Below, one piece after another: positions 16,597 to 19,503 of a DNA stretch of 19,503 nt (positions within the stretch are counted from its first letter, which is position 1; every line of letters begins with the position of its first letter). The notes beneath the pieces were generated by a model. The model saw only the letters and a list, made by a program, of their open reading frames with translations. It ran no database searches and was not told the origin of the DNA. The DNA is from Firmicutes bacterium HGW-Firmicutes-10. Lineage in GTDB: Bacteria > Bacillota_I > Bacilli_A > Erysipelotrichales > Erysipelotrichaceae. A program made the position numbers and the translations under genes. Location: positions 1 through 19,503 of the forward strand of contig PHAF01000064.1 in the NCBI GenBank assembly GCA_002841605.1. Direction: 5' to 3'.

Positions 16597-17379
16597 CTAT
16601 CTATATGATTTTATAGAATCATTATCTAGATTTAGCACACTTACTGCCCTTCTATAATCAATCTTATGACCGTTAATTGTGAACTCAGTTAAGTTTTCAT
16701 TATATCCTATCTCGTAAATTCCTAAGAATTGATACTGAGCACCTGACTTCGGATTTTTAGCTTTTCTTGAAAGCCCATTATGGCGCTCAAAATTTGCAAC
16801 AATCCGTTCAATTGTATTGTTATCCGGAACATTTCTCTCGAATAATATTGCAAAATTCCCTGTACAATAATTCAAAAATAACCAATCTATTGATACAAAA
16901 CTTATGTTCTTCTTGCGAAGCAATGGATTAAGATTCGAATTTCTTTCAAATGTGTGCTCCCTCTCAGTCTTCTTTATATATGGCGCTCCTTGACAGTTCC
17001 ATAAATATTCAAGATTGAAGTAAATTACTTTTTCAAACCATGTTTGGTTGTATTGATTACGGTAATTTTTTCTTGGATTTATTATGAACTCATTTATCTC
17101 TCTTTGCTCGGTCTGATTTACAAAGAGTACTCGATCATTTTCTACCGTCAATTTATGGCAGCCCTCAAAAAAATCATCTATTGAAAGAATGTCATCAAGT
17201 AATTTGTAAACAACGGCTTGTGCTGGACCAGTTCTTGCTCTACTTAGTATTTTTTCTTCAACTATGAAATAGTGATTATCTGGTCTTGTTATTATAAAAT
17301 CTAGATCCTGCGTAATTAAGCCTGAGAAGGCATCTTTTAAGTTACTTCTCATCCAAATGGAAAAGGGAGTTGGATTCAT
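16597..17379 (-). CDS. Uncharacterised PD-(D/E)XK nuclease-like protein, first gene of the Type III cluster
   Basis: 260 residues, not recognised as a named family. Near the N-terminus, DLDFIITRPDNHYFIVEEK gives Asp27 and then Glu41-Glu42-Lys43 at the end of a beta strand, followed by Gln54 in a helix (AQAVVYKLLDDIL). This is the arrangement of the PD-(D/E)XK nuclease core. The rest is mixed alpha/beta with no membrane segment or helicase motif; IDWLFLNYCTGNFAILFERNV and the C-terminal FTINGHKIDYRRA may be conserved parts. It is as AT-rich as mod and res, precedes mod by 61 bp on the same strand and has its own extended -10 promoter. A role in the restriction system (extra nuclease, regulator or accessory factor) is inference. 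An independent defence gene or ordinary phage cargo is also possible. Confidence 0.75.
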   Translation of the reverse strand: MNPTPFSIWMRSNLKDAFSGLITQDLDFIITRPDNHYFIVEEKILSRARTGPAQAVVYKLLDDILSIDDFFEGCHKLTVENDRVLFVNQTEQREINEFIINPRKNYRNQYNQTWFEKVIYFNLEYLWNCQGAPYIKKTEREHTFERNSNLNPLLRKKNISFVSIDWLFLNYCTGNFAILFERNVPDNNTIERIVANFERHNGLSRKAKNPKSGAQYQFLGIYEIGYNENLTEFTINGHKIDYRRAVSVLNLDNDSIKSYR

Positions 17380-17408
17380 TTTTATTTTCCTTATCTTTCT
17401 TTCTTAAA

Positions 17409-17417
17409 ATTATAACA
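17409..17417 (-). promoter_or_regulatory. Extended -10 promoter of the nuclease-like/mod/res cluster
   Basis: TGTTATAAT on the minus strand (perfect TATAAT at 17409-17414 with TG one base upstream). The -35 region is weak. It lies 29 nt before the start codon, with AAGGAA as ribosome site. This makes the cluster transcriptionally separate from the lysis genes, which end in the hairpin at 17631-17656. Confidence 0.6.
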
Positions 17418-17517
17418 CATATTGTGCAGTGCCTAAACAGCAGTTTCACAATATGATTATCTCAAATTTGCAGGAAATATTAAGTTTTTAGAGTATTTAA
17501 TATAAGGAGGTGAAAAT

Positions 17518-17628
17518 ATGCAGATATCTTTTGCAATAGAAGTTCTTGTCGATTTTTGTGCTAAAATTCAGACTCATCCTGTTTTGGCACAATACGAAGA
17601 TCAACTACTTGAATTGTTTCTAATGTAA
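17518..17628 (+). CDS. 36-residue ORF of unknown function, opposite to all neighbours
   Basis: AAGGAGGTGA, a near-perfect match to the 16S anti-Shine-Dalgarno, lies 4 nt before an ATG. It opens a 36-codon frame ending in TAA. The peptide starts MQISFAIEVLVDFCAKIQTH and ends ELFLM. It is mostly hydrophobic and acidic, with one Cys, and could form one or two amphipathic helices. A hairpin follows 2 nt after the stop. No clear promoter was found, although the upstream region is AT-rich. Ribosome site, full frame and terminator together support a real small gene. I recognise no family. Confidence 0.6.
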   Translation: MQISFAIEVLVDFCAKIQTHPVLAQYEDQLLELFLM

Positions 17629-17630
17629 AA

Positions 17631-17656
17631 GAAGGGCTGCAACATTGCGGCCCTTC
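17631..17656. terminator. Bidirectional terminator between the lysis genes and the micro-ORF
   Basis: GAAGGGCTGC (17631-17640) pairs with GCGGCCCTTC (17647-17656), one G-T pair, 6-nt loop. T-rich sequence follows on the plus strand (CTTATTTATT), and TTTTACATT on the minus strand. It closes the lysis operon and the 36-residue ORF. Confidence 0.85.
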
Positions 17657-17657
17657 C

Positions 17658-17939
17658 TTATTTATTCTTTGCTTCGATAGAATCGATACGTCGATGTGCT
17701 GCTTTGGTGGATTCCTCTACTCGTCCAATCCGTTCTGAATGCTGATTGTGTCGGTCCTGGAGTTCATCATGATCCTTTCGAAGTCCAATGGCCATGTCCA
17801 GCTTGGCATTGACCATCCCTTTCCACTCGGAATCATTAATGATCCGGGTATCTCTTCCTCGTATCCATCCAGCCAGACCTACGAAACATCCTAACAACGC
17901 AATGATCACCGAGAGACTGAAGGATGTATCCGGGGTCAT
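17658..17939 (-). CDS. Phage membrane/coiled-coil lysis protein (XhlA- or holin-like)
   Basis: 93 residues. A hydrophobic segment at about 8-26 (LSVIIALLGCFVGLAGWI) is followed by a basic turn and a long helix with heptad-like spacing from about 45 to 90 (MAIGLRKDHDELQDRHNQHS, IGRVEESTKAAHRRIDSIEA). One membrane helix plus a coiled coil, next to an endolysin, is the style of XhlA-like or holin-accessory proteins in Firmicutes phages. Whether it forms the membrane lesion itself is not shown. Its ATG overlaps the endolysin stop as ATGA, with AAGGA upstream, so translation is coupled. Confidence 0.7.
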   Translation of the reverse strand: MTPDTSFSLSVIIALLGCFVGLAGWIRGRDTRIINDSEWKGMVNAKLDMAIGLRKDHDELQDRHNQHSERIGRVEESTKAAHRRIDSIEAKNK

Positions 17940-18712
17940 TGTCTTTCCTTATATATATTTGTGGATTTGAAGTAAGCAGTGATGTAACGTGATCCTGGTT
18001 CCCCTTCCGGAGCAAAGGTCATCGTTGAACACCCATAGGCATAGGGTGCCTGGGGTAAGTGCTTGATGATCTTCATGCGCTTGTTTCGATAGGTCGGGGT
18101 CGTTTTCCCGGATCCTAAGCTGCTGGAACGTCCAATGCCATTGACGTAAACAATGTCACCCGGTTTGAAGGTTGTGGGAGTTTCTTTACTCACATAATCA
18201 ACGAAGCTATACTTACCCCAGAACTCCCACGTGCGAATCGTATCATTGCTTTGAGTTACACCCCAGGCCTTCCAAGCTGGTGTTGATTCAATGTATTGCC
18301 GGTTGCCTTGTTCATCTTTCCCAATATAGATACCCACATGTCCTAGGGTCTTGTTAAAGACCAAGAGTCCTGTTATATCGGGCATGTCCTTCAAGTCTCC
18401 TTTTTCTTTGCAGGCGGAGTACATCATGCGGACGTTTTGATCGCTGCCTTTGGGAATGTTGTATTTCACATCGCCGGGTTTAACTTCCCATAAGTATCCT
18501 TTGATCAGACCGCAACAATCAAAGCAAGCGTTTCCCAACCCTTTTTGGATCGTGGCTAGGTTTTTGATCGTATGTGGACATTTCAATTGATTAACGCGTC
18601 GATCAATCATCGCTTGGGTCAACGGCCGGCCAAATCCTCCCAACATGTAAATCGTGGGCACCTGCAGTTTGCTTTTCGCATACTCAACCAGTCCGTGATT
18701 CGTCTTGCTCAT
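17936..18712 (-). CDS. Phage endolysin, NlpC/P60-type amidase/peptidase with C-terminal SH3-like domain
   Basis: 258 residues. The N-terminal 170 or so carry a cysteine-peptidase pattern: FDCCGLIKGYLW with likely nucleophile Cys66, GHVGIYIG with His125, and a polar third position around YIES (Glu142). Residues from about 180 (KPGDIVYVNGIGRSSS...KTTPTYRNKRMKIIK) look like an SH3-type cell-wall-binding domain. It has no signal peptide, as expected for a cytosolic endolysin released by a holin at the end of the lytic cycle. It should cleave peptidoglycan; which bond is not evident. GAGGAG lies 7 nt before the ATG, inside the preceding small ORF. Confidence 0.9.
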   Translation of the reverse strand: MSKTNHGLVEYAKSKLQVPTIYMLGGFGRPLTQAMIDRRVNQLKCPHTIKNLATIQKGLGNACFDCCGLIKGYLWEVKPGDVKYNIPKGSDQNVRMMYSACKEKGDLKDMPDITGLLVFNKTLGHVGIYIGKDEQGNRQYIESTPAWKAWGVTQSNDTIRTWEFWGKYSFVDYVSKETPTTFKPGDIVYVNGIGRSSSLGSGKTTPTYRNKRMKIIKHLPQAPYAYGCSTMTFAPEGEPGSRYITAYFKSTNIYKERQ

Positions 18713-18803
18713 GTTGTTGCTCCTCTTCTAGCAGAAATTCAATCTCCTGGGAATAATCAAGATCCTCTATGTTTTCAACTTCAATGATTGGTTTCTTTTT
18801 CAT
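18684..18803 (-). CDS. 39-residue acidic ORF overlapping the endolysin start
   Basis: AAAGGA lies shortly before the ATG at 18803. The peptide begins MKKKPIIEVENIEDLDYSQE and continues with an acidic EFLLEEEQQHEQDE stretch to a TGA at 18684. It overlaps the endolysin start by 29 nt, and the endolysin ribosome site lies inside it. It sits where many tail-to-lysis junctions carry a tiny gene. It may be a real phage protein or a translational leader for the endolysin. No family recognised. Confidence 0.6.
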   Translation of the reverse strand: MKKKPIIEVENIEDLDYSQEIEFLLEEEQQHEQDESRTG

Positions 18804-18814
18804 AGTCATCCTTT

Positions 18815-19444
18815 CTAATTGCTTTCCACCCAACTGCTATCCTTATAATGTTTTACGGTCTTCTCCATCCAGGATGATCCGGACCAAGATTTTAGCGGTT
18901 TATCTACAAAACTAACCCCATTCCAAACTTTAATTTGACCTCCGGTCTTGTAGGTCACTTCGATCCACAGCGCATGATTGCTGTAGGTGGTGTCAGTGGT
19001 AAAGGTAGTGGCTGGTGCACTTTGACTATCATCGTTGCGGTCAATTGTACTGCCACTGGTGCTGGTATGGATTCCATAATACAATGCTCGTCCGCTTTGA
19101 TTGGAGCGTTTTCCATAGCCGATCCAAAGCAATGTCCCTGCTTCAATTTGCGGTTGATCGAAGGCAAAAGTATATATCCCCATGTTTCCTGGAGTAGTGA
19201 ACGTATTGGTTGGCGAATGGGTATGGTTGGATTGGGCAAGCAAGGTTCCATTGCTACGATTCCAAATTGCACCCCAGACGATGGGAACATCCGAATCATT
19301 AACGCGTGCCAGTTTAAGGGATAACGATAGGATCTTTCCCCGCTCCGGCATCGTGGCTCGCAAGCCGATGTTGGCATGATAAGGCACACCACCCCAATAG
19401 GCATTGTTGAGCGTCGGTTGAATTCCGAACGTTTTAGTTGCCAT
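18815..19444 (-). CDS. Phage structural (tail/adsorption) protein with C-terminal Trp repeats
   Basis: 209 residues with no Cys-based catalytic motif and no membrane segment. The body is rich in Ser, Thr, Gly and aromatic residues in alternating beta-strand style (LSLSLKLARVNDSDVPIVWG, LLWIGYGKRSN), typical of phage fibre or sugar-binding beta-sandwich domains. The C-terminus has about three imperfect 13-residue repeats: VWNGVSFVDKPLK (173-185), SWSGSSWMEKTVK (186-198) and HYKDSSWVES (199-208). Such repeats are common at the ends of phage tail proteins and may bind the cell surface; this is inference. The start follows 5 nt after the stop of the upstream structural gene, with only a weak ribosome site, so coupling is likely. 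Confidence 0.7.
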   Translation of the reverse strand: MATKTFGIQPTLNNAYWGGVPYHANIGLRATMPERGKILSLSLKLARVNDSDVPIVWGAIWNRSNGTLLAQSNHTHSPTNTFTTPGNMGIYTFAFDQPQIEAGTLLWIGYGKRSNQSGRALYYGIHTSTSGSTIDRNDDSQSAPATTFTTDTTYSNHALWIEVTYKTGGQIKVWNGVSFVDKPLKSWSGSSWMEKTVKHYKDSSWVESN

Positions 19445-19449
19445 AAGCT

Positions 19450-19503
19450 CTAGTTGGTATCGACCCAGAGGTCACCGATTGCCGGACTGGCGGGTGGACT
19501 GGT
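19450..19503 (-). CDS. C-terminal end of a phage structural protein gene (5' part outside window)
   Basis: The last 17 codons read TSPPASPAIGDLWVDTN and a TAG. Proline-rich text followed by GDLW(V/Y)DT is a common element in phage minor structural and tail-fibre proteins. Too little is visible for a firmer call. It is directly upstream of the Trp-repeat protein. Confidence 0.55.
   Translation of the reverse strand, partial: TSPPASPAIGDLWVDTN

Larger units (their letters stand above)
11333..19503. mobile_element. Prophage end (tRNA-Trp junction, cargo and lysis genes); runs beyond the window
   Basis: On the minus strand the order is tail/structural genes, endolysin, lysis membrane protein, then accessory cargo up to a tRNA gene. 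This is the usual lysis-to-attachment end of a Firmicutes prophage. The tRNA-Trp 3' end is the proposed attachment core. Integrase, repressor and the second attachment copy are not in the window. The left boundary is inferred from the tRNA, not from a seen duplication. Confidence 0.7.

Noticed and set aside
1..19503. CRISPR arrays, IS elements or transposases
   Set aside because: No regularly spaced repeats, no transposase-like frame and no terminal inverted repeats with target duplication were seen.

Overview
The window is a piece of a low-to-mid G+C Gram-positive (Bacillota) chromosome, probably from an anaerobe. Support: near-consensus Shine-Dalgarno sites before most genes, SigA-like promoters, a fused pyruvate:ferredoxin oxidoreductase, a Bacillus-type tRNA-Glu, a PyrR relic, and a prophage with Firmicutes-style gene order. 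UGA is a stop codon and tRNA-Trp carries anticodon CCA, so the standard code applies. I lean toward an Erysipelotrichia-like lineage, but weakly; this rests on protein flavour, not on a search.

Left part (1-11340) is ordinary chromosome. On the minus strand, from right to left, there is a glycerophosphodiester phosphodiesterase, a MATE exporter with its own promoter, a 1170-residue pyruvate:ferredoxin oxidoreductase between a -10 box and a strong terminator, and a two-gene unit made of an MprF-like flippase-domain membrane protein and a glycosyltransferase (cut by the window edge). The last two look like an envelope glycolipid/phospholipid unit. On the plus strand is a DUF4438 protein. It converges on an M42 metallopeptidase that is cotranscribed with, and overlaps, a broken pyrR. 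A small lipoprotein is divergent from pyrR. A tRNA-Glu/tRNA-Trp pair with its own promoter and terminator closes the chromosomal part.

Right part (about 11340-19503 and beyond) looks like the lysis end of a prophage integrated at tRNA-Trp. On the minus strand, in transcription order, come the tail of a structural protein gene, a Trp-repeat structural/tail protein, a 39-residue acidic ORF, an NlpC/P60-type endolysin, a membrane/coiled-coil lysis protein and a terminator. Then, between the lysis genes and the tRNA where prophages carry accessory cargo, is a visibly more AT-rich island: a PD-(D/E)XK-like protein of unknown function, a Type III methyltransferase (Mod) and a Type III restriction-helicase (Res). 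A 36-residue ORF with a near-perfect ribosome binding site lies on the opposite strand between lysis and defence genes. A tandem 11-bp repeat sits beside the tRNA, where integrase arm sites or an integrase remnant would be expected.

Most notable points: the pyrR allele has lost its PRPP-binding loop and reading frame; the Type III system carries an extra nuclease-like first gene; and the convergent micro-ORF has no recognised function.
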